DNA of 64,000 nucleotides from Cytophagaceae bacterium (GTDB lineage Bacteria; Bacteroidota; Bacteroidia; Cytophagales; Cytophagaceae): NCBI GenBank assembly GCA_025455005.1, contig JALONH010000007.1, positions 1 to 64,000 of the forward strand, read 5' to 3'. Shown piece by piece: positions 44,921 to 53,966 of this stretch (position 1 is its first letter; each line of letters starts with the position of its first letter). The notes under the pieces were generated by a model. It saw only the letters and a program-made list of their open reading frames with translations, ran no database searches and was not told where the DNA came from. The position numbers and the translations under genes were made by a program.

Positions 44921-46760
44921 ATGCTATTGGAATTTCAATTTGAATATGTGTTCCTTTTCCCGGTTCGGTTTCTATCGAACACGTTCCTTGTAACATTTGC
45001 GTCCGCTCTTTAATATGTACAAGTCCCTTACCGGACTGTATTGAATCTTTTATGAAGCCCTTCCCATTATCTGTAATATCCATTCGAATAGAATGGATGT
45101 CCCGTACTACAGTAATTTCAATTGTCGAGGCATTAGCATATTTTAAAGCATTATTTAACGCTTCTTGTGCTATTCTATAAAGATTAATACGGATTTCATA
45201 TGGTGTTTTAGATTTGTATCCATCATTAATATAATATAACTCTACAGTTGTTTTAGGACTTGATTTTTGTATCGTGTCGATTAAGTGTCTTAATCCTGCT
45301 TCTAATCCAAAATCAACTAATACCGTTGGCATAACATCTCTAGAAATACGTCTGACTTCTTGTATCGATTCATCTATTAATAACATTAGCTGTTTTTTGT
45401 TGGTATCTGGTATGTTATTTTCAACCCCTAATTGTAATCGAAGAGCTGTTAATAGTTGACCTAGTCCATCATGAAGATCTCTCGCTATCCGTTCACGTTC
45501 TTTCTCTTGCCCTTCTATTAATGCTTTGGTATTTTGACTCATCAATAGAATCTCTTTCTTTCTGCTTTCTATCAGATTATTTTTCATAACGGATAAAGCA
45601 TTTCCTAATTTGTCAAACGCATGTTTAGGTTGTAAGGGAACACTATAGTTTCCTTTACCAATATTTTCTGTTAAAAAAATAGTATTATCTATTGTATCGA
45701 TTAATTGATTGATTGCACCATATAATTCACCTACTTCTTTGTTATTTGCTGTGTTCTGAATCGGCACAGCAGGATACCCTCCGGCAATTTGGATGAGTTT
45801 CGTATTTACAAGTTTAACTGGTTGTGTTACTTGATTCGTTAATAGTAATGCAAGCCCACCTAATAGTATAGAGAATACTATCGTAAGACAAATTAAAATT
45901 TTCTTTAGCCTTTGGATGGGAATCATTGCTTCCTTCCAATCAATCTCGCTAATTATTTTAAATGACATCTTTCCAAGGATTAATACATTGCTGACACTGA
46001 TTACATCTACTCCTCTGTAATCTTTGATGGTTCCTTTGAAATGATGGCTGGAATCTTGGTGAAGAACTGCTTCAGTAGCTACAGTTATAGGTTCTGACGT
46101 TTTCTGAATAAATCGAGACCGTGTTCTCATTTTTTTATTACGTACAATATAACTCTCTCCTGTTTCACCTAATCCACTTCTTTCCTCAACAACATCCGTC
46201 CAAATACTTGGTTGAATTAAATAAAGTACAGTATAAGTAGATTCGTTTTTTTTAAAAGTATATACAAATAAAAGTTTTAATTCATTAGAAAAGGATATTT
46301 CTGAGATGTCTAGTAATAGTAATTGATCAAGTGGAATAGATTTAATTTGGTAAAGTAAAGATTTATTGGTTAAAGCAATTCGAGTTGGTTGATCATATTT
46401 TTTTTCATTACCAATAGTAGAAAGATATACAAACTCCTTCAGTACTATTGCTGCACCAAAATTTGTGGTGTCAATGGGTATATACTGTCCTGTTTCAATG
46501 GAAGAGACAACTAATTTATTTTTTTGTATTAATGCAGATTCTATACGTTTTATTGTATGTTCAATATTTTTCTTTTTTAAAATATTTACGGATAATAATT
46601 GATTGGTTGTTCTATCTAACATAGATTGTTTGGCTTCCTTGTATATCAATAGAGAAATACCGGTTAAGCATAAAGAACCAATACTAATAAAAGCAACAAC
46701 AATTTTTGTAGAAAAACTTATAGTATTATACTTTTTAATCCATTCTATCATATTTACCAT
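44913..46760 (-). CDS. membrane sensor histidine kinase (HisKA_3 type) with Cache-like sensor
   Basis: 615 residues. Membrane helices at about 20-40 and 287-308 enclose a periplasmic sensor of about 245 residues with a GLGETGESYIVR segment (197-208) typical of the dCache domain. A HAMP linker follows (QPVKLVNTKLIQIAGGYP), then a coil, then HisKA_3 with the phospho-acceptor H430 in ERIARDLHDGLGQLL, and an ATPase domain with QEALNNALKYANA, ITDNGKGF and GKGLVHIKER. It belongs to the NarX/NreB class, which pairs with NarL-type regulators. A second ATG 9 bases in is also possible. It overlaps the receptor gene by 7 bases and the regulator by 8. Confidence 0.92.
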   Translation of the reverse strand: MVNMIEWIKKYNTISFSTKIVVAFISIGSLCLTGISLLIYKEAKQSMLDRTTNQLLSVNILKKKNIEHTIKRIESALIQKNKLVVSSIETGQYIPIDTTNFGAAIVLKEFVYLSTIGNEKKYDQPTRIALTNKSLLYQIKSIPLDQLLLLDISEISFSNELKLLFVYTFKKNESTYTVLYLIQPSIWTDVVEERSGLGETGESYIVRNKKMRTRSRFIQKTSEPITVATEAVLHQDSSHHFKGTIKDYRGVDVISVSNVLILGKMSFKIISEIDWKEAMIPIQRLKKILICLTIVFSILLGGLALLLTNQVTQPVKLVNTKLIQIAGGYPAVPIQNTANNKEVGELYGAINQLIDTIDNTIFLTENIGKGNYSVPLQPKHAFDKLGNALSVMKNNLIESRKKEILLMSQNTKALIEGQEKERERIARDLHDGLGQLLTALRLQLGVENNIPDTNKKQLMLLIDESIQEVRRISRDVMPTVLVDFGLEAGLRHLIDTIQKSSPKTTVELYYINDGYKSKTPYEIRINLYRIAQEALNNALKYANASTIEITVVRDIHSIRMDITDNGKGFIKDSIQSGKGLVHIKERTQMLQGTCSIETEPGKGTHIQIEIPIAYE

Positions 46761-49150
46761 TTTAGAAGGAGTTTAATATTTAGAAAACGTTGCGATAAGG
46801 TGTTGGGGACAGCATAATAATTAGAGGAATAATCAGGTAACCATAAATAAGAAATAGTATTACTTGTCCCTAATAAATTTAGTATTTCAGCACTTATCCA
46901 AATCGATTCAAAAGCTTTATTTTTTTCAATTGATTTATTATTAAACTGAATCAATTTAGAAAAACCAATATCCACCCTTCTATAGGGTGGGGCATTTAAT
47001 ACCGAACGCATATCCGGTTCGTTCGGTGGCCCAAAGGGTAAACCTGAACTAAAAACTAAATTTAAAAAAACACGTAAGCTAGGATTATTAGGTATATGGT
47101 CTTGAAAAAAGATACTGGCAGTAACTCTTTGATCACTCGGTCTTCGAATATATCCTTTTGTATCAAACGTTACATCTTCTTTTGTACTTAAGATTCCCAG
47201 ATTGAACCAACTCTCTAAACCTTTAATAAATTCTCCATTTAATCTAACGTCTGCTCCATAGGCATACGCATTTCCTAAATTTTCACCATAATATCGGATT
47301 CGTATATCGTATAAATCGTATGGAATAATATTCGTCATATACTTATAATATATTTCAGATGTTAAATAAAAGGTTCTATCCCACCACGAAATTTTATTCT
47401 TCATACCCATTACCCACTGCCATGATCGTTGTGATTTAATGGATGTTGTATTTAATGTCCCATCCAATTTTCTTAATTCTCTATAATAACCCGGTTGATG
47501 ATATGCACCCATTGCCATTGTATAGCTTACATTTGGATGGTTTTTTGGCTGATATCTATACTGAATTCTTGGAGATATTAAAAATTCATTGGAGGTTGAC
47601 CAATAATGTCCCCGAATTCCTATTGTAATGAAATGAGTTGAATCGAAAACTTGTGAATATTGAACATAGGGTTGTATTCGTTGATTAATCAATGCATTTT
47701 CTTTATAAACACTTTTTGTTAATGTAACATATTGCGAAGAGTCCGTAAAACTATATTCATCTAATAAATCCTGAATGTTTTCATAATGATATTTTAGACC
47801 TCCTTCCACCTTCTGTCTTGGAGATAAAGTATAGCTCGTTTTAGACCCTATTTGTACATTATGAACTAGCATTTTATTTCTTCCATGGTCAAAGTAACTT
47901 CCAATACCTTTTGTAATTAAATTTTGATTAAATCCGGAGGTAGAAGGGTCTGGATCAACCTCTGATATTCTATATCCTGCTTCCACATCATAGAACTCGC
48001 GTTCTACTGAGTAAATATAACTCCCCCAAAGCGAAGATGTTACTTGATTATTCCAGGTCTTATTCCATCGAATAGATTGTTGAATCATATGTTGTCGAAT
48101 ATCTTCTCTACCATCAAATCCAATATCTATTTGTAGTGGATTATCTAAGGTTCCAAATGTGGTTTTTCTATTAGAGGGTATTACTAAATATTGGTTTTGA
48201 TTAATAACAGAAAAAAGTTCAATATTAGAACGCAAAGGATGGTTTTTAATAGAATATTTAGATGTAAGATCTAGGGTGAAAATATTTTGCCAATCCCAAA
48301 ATAAGGGTAAATATTCCCCTTTTGTATCTAAAGTATTCAATAAATATCGACTACTTTTTAATCGAGCTCCTGAAAGCCAATACAGACGTTGGTGTAGTTT
48401 ACTTTCAACATGTATACTTCCACCCAACAAACCCGCTGTTAAAGAACCTTTGAATTGTTGAGGCGTTTTATACTGTACTGCTAAAACAGATGATAATTTA
48501 TCTCCATATTTAGCTTCCCATCCCCCTGAATTAAAAGTAGCTTTTTGTACTAAATCCGGATTGACAAAACTTAATCCTTCTTGTTGTCCTGTTTGAAGCA
48601 GTTGAGGTCTATAGACCTCTATATCATTAACATAAATTAAGTTTTCATCAAAATTACCCCCACGAACGGAATATTGATTCGATAATTCATTCGTAGAACT
48701 TACTCCAAGTGCCATTCCCACAATACTTTTGGAAAAGTCACCAAATGCACTGGGAAGGTATTTAGGAATGATTGGATTCAGTTCGGTATCGTTTAAACCT
48801 ACTTCCAGCAATCGACTACTTTCAATGTATACTTTACTCCCTTCCAACACATTTAAATAAACCTCAATAAATAAATAGGTACTGGATGTTAGGTTGATTT
48901 CTTTTCGAACTTTTTTATAACCGGTAAATCGAAACGTGAGAGAAGTAGCATTTTCTTTCGGTACTACTAGAACAAATTTTCCATTAGAATCCGTTGTCGT
49001 CAGGAACAAACTATCATTTAAAAAAATATATACACCAGGAATTCTCGATCCACTTGTATCGGATACTACACCTTCAACTTTGGCCGTATTCGTTTGGCTA
49101 TATAATGGTAGAAACGATAAAAAACTTAATACAATAAGGAAATGTTTCAT
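46754..49150 (-). CDS. TonB-dependent receptor with carboxypeptidase-regulatory-like domain
   Basis: 798 residues. Signal peptide ending near PLYSQT. Residues about 23-105: carboxypeptidase-regulatory-like domain (AKVEGVVSDTSGSRIPGVYIFLNDS). Plug domain with YSVRGGNFDENLIYVNDIEVYRP, then a barrel finishing SQRFLNIKLLLKW. It is not a SusC: no SusD follows and the length is short. It also lacks an STN signalling domain, so it does not obviously use an anti-sigma route. Substrate unknown. It is first in an overlapping run with a histidine kinase and a regulator, so its level or load may be sensed by them (inference). Confidence 0.9.
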   Translation of the reverse strand: MKHFLIVLSFLSFLPLYSQTNTAKVEGVVSDTSGSRIPGVYIFLNDSLFLTTTDSNGKFVLVVPKENATSLTFRFTGYKKVRKEINLTSSTYLFIEVYLNVLEGSKVYIESSRLLEVGLNDTELNPIIPKYLPSAFGDFSKSIVGMALGVSSTNELSNQYSVRGGNFDENLIYVNDIEVYRPQLLQTGQQEGLSFVNPDLVQKATFNSGGWEAKYGDKLSSVLAVQYKTPQQFKGSLTAGLLGGSIHVESKLHQRLYWLSGARLKSSRYLLNTLDTKGEYLPLFWDWQNIFTLDLTSKYSIKNHPLRSNIELFSVINQNQYLVIPSNRKTTFGTLDNPLQIDIGFDGREDIRQHMIQQSIRWNKTWNNQVTSSLWGSYIYSVEREFYDVEAGYRISEVDPDPSTSGFNQNLITKGIGSYFDHGRNKMLVHNVQIGSKTSYTLSPRQKVEGGLKYHYENIQDLLDEYSFTDSSQYVTLTKSVYKENALINQRIQPYVQYSQVFDSTHFITIGIRGHYWSTSNEFLISPRIQYRYQPKNHPNVSYTMAMGAYHQPGYYRELRKLDGTLNTTSIKSQRSWQWVMGMKNKISWWDRTFYLTSEIYYKYMTNIIPYDLYDIRIRYYGENLGNAYAYGADVRLNGEFIKGLESWFNLGILSTKEDVTFDTKGYIRRPSDQRVTASIFFQDHIPNNPSLRVFLNLVFSSGLPFGPPNEPDMRSVLNAPPYRRVDIGFSKLIQFNNKSIEKNKAFESIWISAEILNLLGTSNTISYLWLPDYSSNYYAVPNTLSQRFLNIKLLLKW

Positions 49151-49180
49151 ACGTTCTATACCAACGCAAAAAGGATTATT

Positions 49181-49828
49181 TTATTTTTTCATATTGGCTA
49201 TTGTCGCTATTGGGTCGGAGGAGGAAAATACATAATTTCCGGCTACTAAGACGTCCGCACCTGAAGCAACTAATCTTGGACCGGTAACGTCATTTACACC
49301 TCCATCAATTTCGATTAGGGTAGGTGCGCTTTTTTGGAGGATTAAATTTTTAAGACGTTCTACTTTTGAATACGTGTGTTCAATAAATTTTTGTCCACCA
49401 AATCCCGGATTGACGGACATCAAGCAAATCATATCGATATCGGAAATACATTCTTCTAATAAAGAAATAGATGTATGAGGATTTATTGCTACCCCTGCCT
49501 TGCACCCGGAGTCCTTTATTTGATGAATGGTACGGTGTAAATGTGTGCAAGCTTCATAATGAACAGAAATGGTGGAAGCTCCATGTTCTGCAAATGATGT
49601 AATATATTTTTCCGGTTGGACAATCATTAAATGAACATCCAACGGTTTAGTTGCTTTTTTCTTTAAAATAGAAAGTATAGGAAAGCCAAAGGATATGTTG
49701 GGAACAAAAACACCGTCCATGATATCAACATGAAACCAATCGGCTGCACTTTGATTAATCATTTCAATATCTTTTTCTAATTGACCGAAATTAGCGGACA
49801 ATATACTTGGGGCTATAATGGTACTCAT
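49181..49828 (-). CDS. rpe: ribulose-phosphate 3-epimerase
   Basis: 215 residues from ATG 49828 (MSTIIAPSILSANFG); a Met 15 bases upstream gives a less typical start. It interconverts ribulose and xylulose 5-phosphate in the pentose phosphate pathway. Motifs: APSILSANF, WFHVDIMDGVFVPNISFG (metal ligands His and Asp), VHLMIVQPEKYI, VNPGFGGQKFI and IEIDGGVN (catalytic Asp). TIM barrel, cytoplasmic. It lies 19 bases downstream of the T9SS peptidase gene, in the same direction. Confidence 0.97.
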   Translation of the reverse strand: MSTIIAPSILSANFGQLEKDIEMINQSAADWFHVDIMDGVFVPNISFGFPILSILKKKATKPLDVHLMIVQPEKYITSFAEHGASTISVHYEACTHLHRTIHQIKDSGCKAGVAINPHTSISLLEECISDIDMICLMSVNPGFGGQKFIEHTYSKVERLKNLILQKSAPTLIEIDGGVNDVTGPRLVASGADVLVAGNYVFSSSDPIATIANMKK

Positions 49829-49847
49829 AAGACAAATATACAATATG

Positions 49848-51449
49848 TTAATACTTTATCCATCGAACTGTTCGTACACCTTTATTGGTGTGGAAAACTA
49901 TCTGATAGATACCGGGATTACCGGAAGATAATGATGGTGGGAGAAGAATTAATCCCTCATCGGATTGAATCGTAGTAGTCAATATTTGTTGACCTAAAGA
50001 AGAATAAACTTCCATTGATTGTACTCTGGCATCACTAAAGTAATATAAAGAAGAGGACTCCCACGTAGGATTGGGATATAGATAGCCAAGCTCTGCTATC
50101 GATTGAATGGAATATCTTTCATATAAATCTTCAAAATAAGGTATTCCATATCCTTTAAAATTATCCGGTTGTTCATATTGATCGGACGCTTGATGAAACA
50201 ATGTGATCAATTCAGAAGGTTGTAATTGAGGAAAAGCTTGTTTCATACCCACCGCCAGGGAAGTAATCAATGGCGTGGAAAGGCTTGTACCGGCGCTAAC
50301 TCGTATTTGTCCATTCGATTCTACACAAGGAAAATTATTTCCAATTGCCACAATGTTTGGCTTTATAGTACCATTGGCGTTGGGACCTATAGAACTAAAA
50401 TTAAGTAATTGATTTTGGGCATCTACCGCTCCCACTGTCAACACATACGGAGAATCACCCGGTGTTAGTATTTTTTTCCAAGTACTTGACCCCTCGTTTC
50501 CGGCACTGTTTATTATTAAAATCCCTTTGTTAAAGGCATACCTAGATCCATTCGCACAAATAGTCGTTTCGCCATCCAATGCCGTCCATGGATAATTTTG
50601 ACGAGTATCCGTAAAGGCATAATATCCCAATGAAGAATTTACAATGGACACACCACAAGAATCGGCTATTTCTAATGCTTTCACCCAATGGTATTCCTCC
50701 AAACGATGTTCTGTCGATGCTATTTCAGTGCGTAGAAGTACAAAGTCTGCTTTAGGAATTCCTCCTATATAAAAACCAACACTATCCGCTGCAAGTACTG
50801 AAAATACTAATGTACCATGATTATGATCATTGTATACGTTGATTTCATTGTCCGCCACATCATAGGTATATACGATTTGATTATTCTTGAACAATTTATT
50901 AAACACGCTAAGGGTGTCTACTCCACTAAATCCCGAATCCAAAACTCCCACCCGAACATGATTGCCTTTTAATCCGTTTTGGTGCATCTCCGGAATGCCC
51001 ATCAGGCCAAAGACTTCAGCACTGTTACCGAAACTCATAGAAGATTGGGAAGCAGTATATTCTAAACTACCCCCTATTGTATAACTTGTACAGTCGTCGA
51101 TAAAACGAACAAATGAAAATTGTGTTAGTGTTGGAATAGTAGAAATAGGACAGCGAATTAAGACTGCATTGAACCATTTTAAAGTATATAGTATTTCCGC
51201 GCCCGTTGATTTTAGCTGTTGTATATAATCAATATTCACAGGGACATCACTACTATCAATTGTTATAGAACCATTGTATCGACGATCTATAGCATGTTGA
51301 GATAAGTATTGCAATGGGGATAAAATATCTGTTGTTGCATTGGGTTTGTCTTTAAAGAAAACAACAACCGTATCGTATTGACCATAAGAAAAAATGGGAA
51401 GGATAAGGAAAAGAAAAACTATACTAAATATTTTTTTATGGTTTACCAT
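49848..51449 (-). CDS. subtilisin-family (S8) secreted peptidase with T9SS domain
   Basis: 533 residues. Signal peptide ending near SYGQYD. Catalytic triad visible: D171 in VGVLDSGFSG, H211 in NDHNHGTLV and S389 in SAGTSLSTPL; the oxyanion Asn is probably in INSAGNEG (N314). Residues 25-130 are a propeptide-like region, and the C-terminal 80 residues start ELGYLYPNP and form a type IX sorting domain, so it is a cell-surface or secreted protease. Its cleavage target is not known. It overlaps the lipoprotein gene by 14 bases and is followed by rpe. Confidence 0.92.
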   Translation of the reverse strand: MVNHKKIFSIVFLFLILPIFSYGQYDTVVVFFKDKPNATTDILSPLQYLSQHAIDRRYNGSITIDSSDVPVNIDYIQQLKSTGAEILYTLKWFNAVLIRCPISTIPTLTQFSFVRFIDDCTSYTIGGSLEYTASQSSMSFGNSAEVFGLMGIPEMHQNGLKGNHVRVGVLDSGFSGVDTLSVFNKLFKNNQIVYTYDVADNEINVYNDHNHGTLVFSVLAADSVGFYIGGIPKADFVLLRTEIASTEHRLEEYHWVKALEIADSCGVSIVNSSLGYYAFTDTRQNYPWTALDGETTICANGSRYAFNKGILIINSAGNEGSSTWKKILTPGDSPYVLTVGAVDAQNQLLNFSSIGPNANGTIKPNIVAIGNNFPCVESNGQIRVSAGTSLSTPLITSLAVGMKQAFPQLQPSELITLFHQASDQYEQPDNFKGYGIPYFEDLYERYSIQSIAELGYLYPNPTWESSSLYYFSDARVQSMEVYSSLGQQILTTTIQSDEGLILLPPSLSSGNPGIYQIVFHTNKGVRTVRWIKY

Positions 51450-52131
51450 AATCTAAAATAGTATACAGGATGCTATCTCCTAGGTCTATCACCGGAGGAG
51501 CATTGGGAATAGTAGGTGGTATATATGATAAAATTACATATGAAATGGAAACAGGGCCTACATCTTTTGCATAATAAATCGAACGACGGTCAGCATTAAT
51601 TAAGCTTTCCTCAGATTCTTCTTCTACTTGTAATGTTTCAGAAAAATTAAACGGGCCAACAGACTTTGGTATACCTTTATTTTTAATACGATAAGTATCA
51701 TCGGATGAACCATTCAATGCATTTCCATCCCAGCTCCTATTGATGGTGGCCGGGAACACTAAACGTAGATACTCTGCATTGTTTTCCAATCTGGATAAAT
51801 AATGCGCTGTTTTATTAACCAACCAAACACTATCCGGTTGTAGGGGCCATGGATCATTCCAATTGGATTTATAATATCGATACATTTCACTGGTTTCTAC
51901 TCCTGGACTCGTGTTGTATGTATCAAAGACTAACTCTTTAATGAAATAAGTAGTATCGGTAGTTACAATATTATAATTCGTTTTATCTACTTGATAGATC
52001 CAATATCTACCGGAGTCTAATGGATAATAATTGTAGTCAACGATCGCACCATTTGGCTCAACCTCTTCTTGTTTACAAGATATTGAACAAACGATTAGTA
52101 TTAATAAAAATATAGTAATATTAATTTTCAT
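51436..52131 (-). CDS. lipoprotein of unknown function
   Basis: 231 residues. Lipobox SISC (Cys19) after a hydrophobic stretch. The mature part starts with NYYPLDSGRYWIYQVDKTNYN, a motif seen in many Bacteroidota lipoproteins of uncertain role (related to YbbR-like or DUF-type beta sandwiches; no specific family assigned). Beta-rich, with no catalytic motif noticed. It overlaps mnmA (11 bases) and the S8 peptidase (14 bases), so all three are translated from one transcript. Confidence 0.75.
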   Translation of the reverse strand: MKINITIFLLILIVCSISCKQEEVEPNGAIVDYNYYPLDSGRYWIYQVDKTNYNIVTTDTTYFIKELVFDTYNTSPGVETSEMYRYYKSNWNDPWPLQPDSVWLVNKTAHYLSRLENNAEYLRLVFPATINRSWDGNALNGSSDDTYRIKNKGIPKSVGPFNFSETLQVEEESEESLINADRRSIYYAKDVGPVSISYVILSYIPPTIPNAPPVIDLGDSILYTILDYGKP

Positions 52132-53230
52132 GTATAAATGATTTTTTTATCCAACCACCGGCTACCACGTCATTACCTTCATAAAACACAGCAGCTTGTC
52201 CGGGAGCTATGGCTTTAACCGGTGTAGTAAATATGACTCTCATTTCATCCCCTATTTGTTCTATTAACGCCGGACTACCATCATCATTGTATCGAATTTT
52301 AGTAATGGTTTCGATGGTGTTATTTTTTAAGGAAGCATATTTGCCCATAACCAATTGATCTACCCACATTCCATTTCTAAACAAGCCTTCTTCTTTACTT
52401 AATACAACACGGTTGGTGTCTTTTTGAATTTCAGATACAAAAACAGGATATCCAAGTGTGATACCCAACCCTTTTCGTTGACCAATTGTATAGAAAGGAT
52501 AGCCTTCGTGTTCACCTACTACTGTCCCATCTTCTAATACAAATTCACCTCCCCGAACACTATCTTCTAATGTTGGATTTCGTCTTTTTAAAAAACCTCT
52601 ATAATCGTTATCCGGTACAAAACAGATTTCATAGGATTCACTCTTCTTGACTAGGTCTGTAAATCCCTTTTGGGTTGCTAATGATCGAATGTATTCTTTA
52701 GTTAAGTGCCCTAAGGGAAACATCGTTCGACTTAAACTTTGTTGAGAAATACCCCAGAGTGCATACGATTGATCTTTGTTTTCATCCTTTCCTTTAGAAA
52801 TGACATATCGACCGTTTTCTTTTCTAATATTAGCATAATGCCCGGTTGCTATAAAATCGCAATCCATTTTATCCGCTCTTCGTAATAAAGCATCCCATTT
52901 GATATGTGTGTTACATAATACACATGGATTAGGAGTCCTCCCATCTAAATACTCTTTATTGAAATGGTCAATTACATAATCCCCAAATTCTTCTCTTATA
53001 TCAACGATATAATGAGGAAACCCCAGTTGTACAGCTATATTTCGAGCATCGTTTATAGAATCTAAACTACAACATCCGGTTTCTTTTTTACTGCCACCGG
53101 CTGTAGCATAATCCCATGTTTTCATGGTCATACCGATAACTTCATAGCCTTCTTCATGTAACATAACCGCAGCTACTGAACTATCAATACCGCCACTCAT
53201 GGCTACTAATACTCTTCCTTTTGTACTCAT
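52121..53230 (-). CDS. mnmA: tRNA-specific 2-thiouridylase
   Basis: 369 residues, normal. It thiolates uridine 34 of Lys, Glu and Gln tRNAs. PP-loop: VAMSGGIDSSVAA (9-21). Catalytic Cys in NPCVLCNTHIKWD (Cys103) and in EICFVPDNDYRGF (Cys203), which match the C102/C199 pair of the E. coli enzyme. Additional conserved text: GLGITLGYPVFV and TIGQRKGLG. Cytoplasmic. It starts the minus-strand run ending at rpe, and is divergent from the TrpF-like gene 132 bases away. Confidence 0.97.
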   Translation of the reverse strand: MSTKGRVLVAMSGGIDSSVAAVMLHEEGYEVIGMTMKTWDYATAGGSKKETGCCSLDSINDARNIAVQLGFPHYIVDIREEFGDYVIDHFNKEYLDGRTPNPCVLCNTHIKWDALLRRADKMDCDFIATGHYANIRKENGRYVISKGKDENKDQSYALWGISQQSLSRTMFPLGHLTKEYIRSLATQKGFTDLVKKSESYEICFVPDNDYRGFLKRRNPTLEDSVRGGEFVLEDGTVVGEHEGYPFYTIGQRKGLGITLGYPVFVSEIQKDTNRVVLSKEEGLFRNGMWVDQLVMGKYASLKNNTIETITKIRYNDDGSPALIEQIGDEMRVIFTTPVKAIAPGQAAVFYEGNDVVAGGWIKKSFIHEN

Positions 53231-53362
53231 TTACAATACATTCAAATTATAAGCATTGGGTAACCCTTAGATTTCAATACCCGCATACTTTGTTTTCACA
53301 AATTTATGAATAAATTGTCCTTTTATTGATAGAAATCATCCATATATACAATACAAAGGACG

Positions 53363-53962
53363 ATGGGCTTAAAATTAGACGTTAAAATTAATCAAGTGTC
53401 TTCCTTATCAGAAGCTCGGTATGCTGCCGGAATGGGGGTAAAATGGTTAGGGTTTGCTTTTGAGGGACCCAAAGCTCAAAATGTCAGTGAATTTCAAGGA
53501 ATGATGGGTTGGTTATCCGGTGTTGAACCCGTAATTGAAGTAGAGCACTTAGATGAAACAAAATTATTGGAATTACAAAATGTATGGCAAGTGCCTTGTA
53601 TTCAATTTAAAAGTGTCGCTCCTCTCCTCTCCAAACCGAATGGTATGGTTTGGATACAATCACTATCGGCTAATAGTTTAGATGATGTAGAAAAGGCACT
53701 TTCTGCTTCACCCTATATTGATTATATCCTTGTCGACGGCATGTCGATATCGAATTGGGAAGATGAACCGGATAGAATAAAAGCAGTTCATCAACATTCA
53801 AAAATAATATGGCAACTTCCCTTTAATGAGACCAATATTACTCGGTCTTTAACTGAAATATATGGTATAGAGGCGATTGCTTTAAATGCCGGTCAAGAAG
53901 AACGGCCGGGTTGGCAAGATTTAGATGATATCATGATAATTTTAGAAGCTATTGAAGAATAA
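53363..53962 (+). CDS. TrpF-like TIM-barrel protein lacking the catalytic Cys
   Basis: 199 residues, the size of phosphoribosylanthranilate isomerase. The first strand reads LKLDVKINQVSSLSEARYAA, which lines up with the VKICGITxxEDAxxA of TrpF but has Asn where the catalytic Cys should be. LGFAFEGPKAQNVSEF equals the next block (LGFVFxxxSPRYVS). The later Asp is kept in YILVDGMS, and the end NAGQEERPGWQDLDDI resembles the phosphate-binding SSGVExxPGxKD. It therefore cannot be a normal TrpF (inference). pfkB starts 4 bases after its stop. It may be a related sugar-phosphate-binding protein or a degenerate copy. There are no other trp genes nearby. Confidence 0.7.
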   Translation: MGLKLDVKINQVSSLSEARYAAGMGVKWLGFAFEGPKAQNVSEFQGMMGWLSGVEPVIEVEHLDETKLLELQNVWQVPCIQFKSVAPLLSKPNGMVWIQSLSANSLDDVEKALSASPYIDYILVDGMSISNWEDEPDRIKAVHQHSKIIWQLPFNETNITRSLTEIYGIEAIALNAGQEERPGWQDLDDIMIILEAIEE

Positions 53963-53966
53963 GTAT

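Noticed and set aside
53363-53962. Annotation of the TrpF-like protein as phosphoribosylanthranilate isomerase
   Set aside because: The catalytic Cys of the KICG motif is missing and there is no tryptophan gene nearby.
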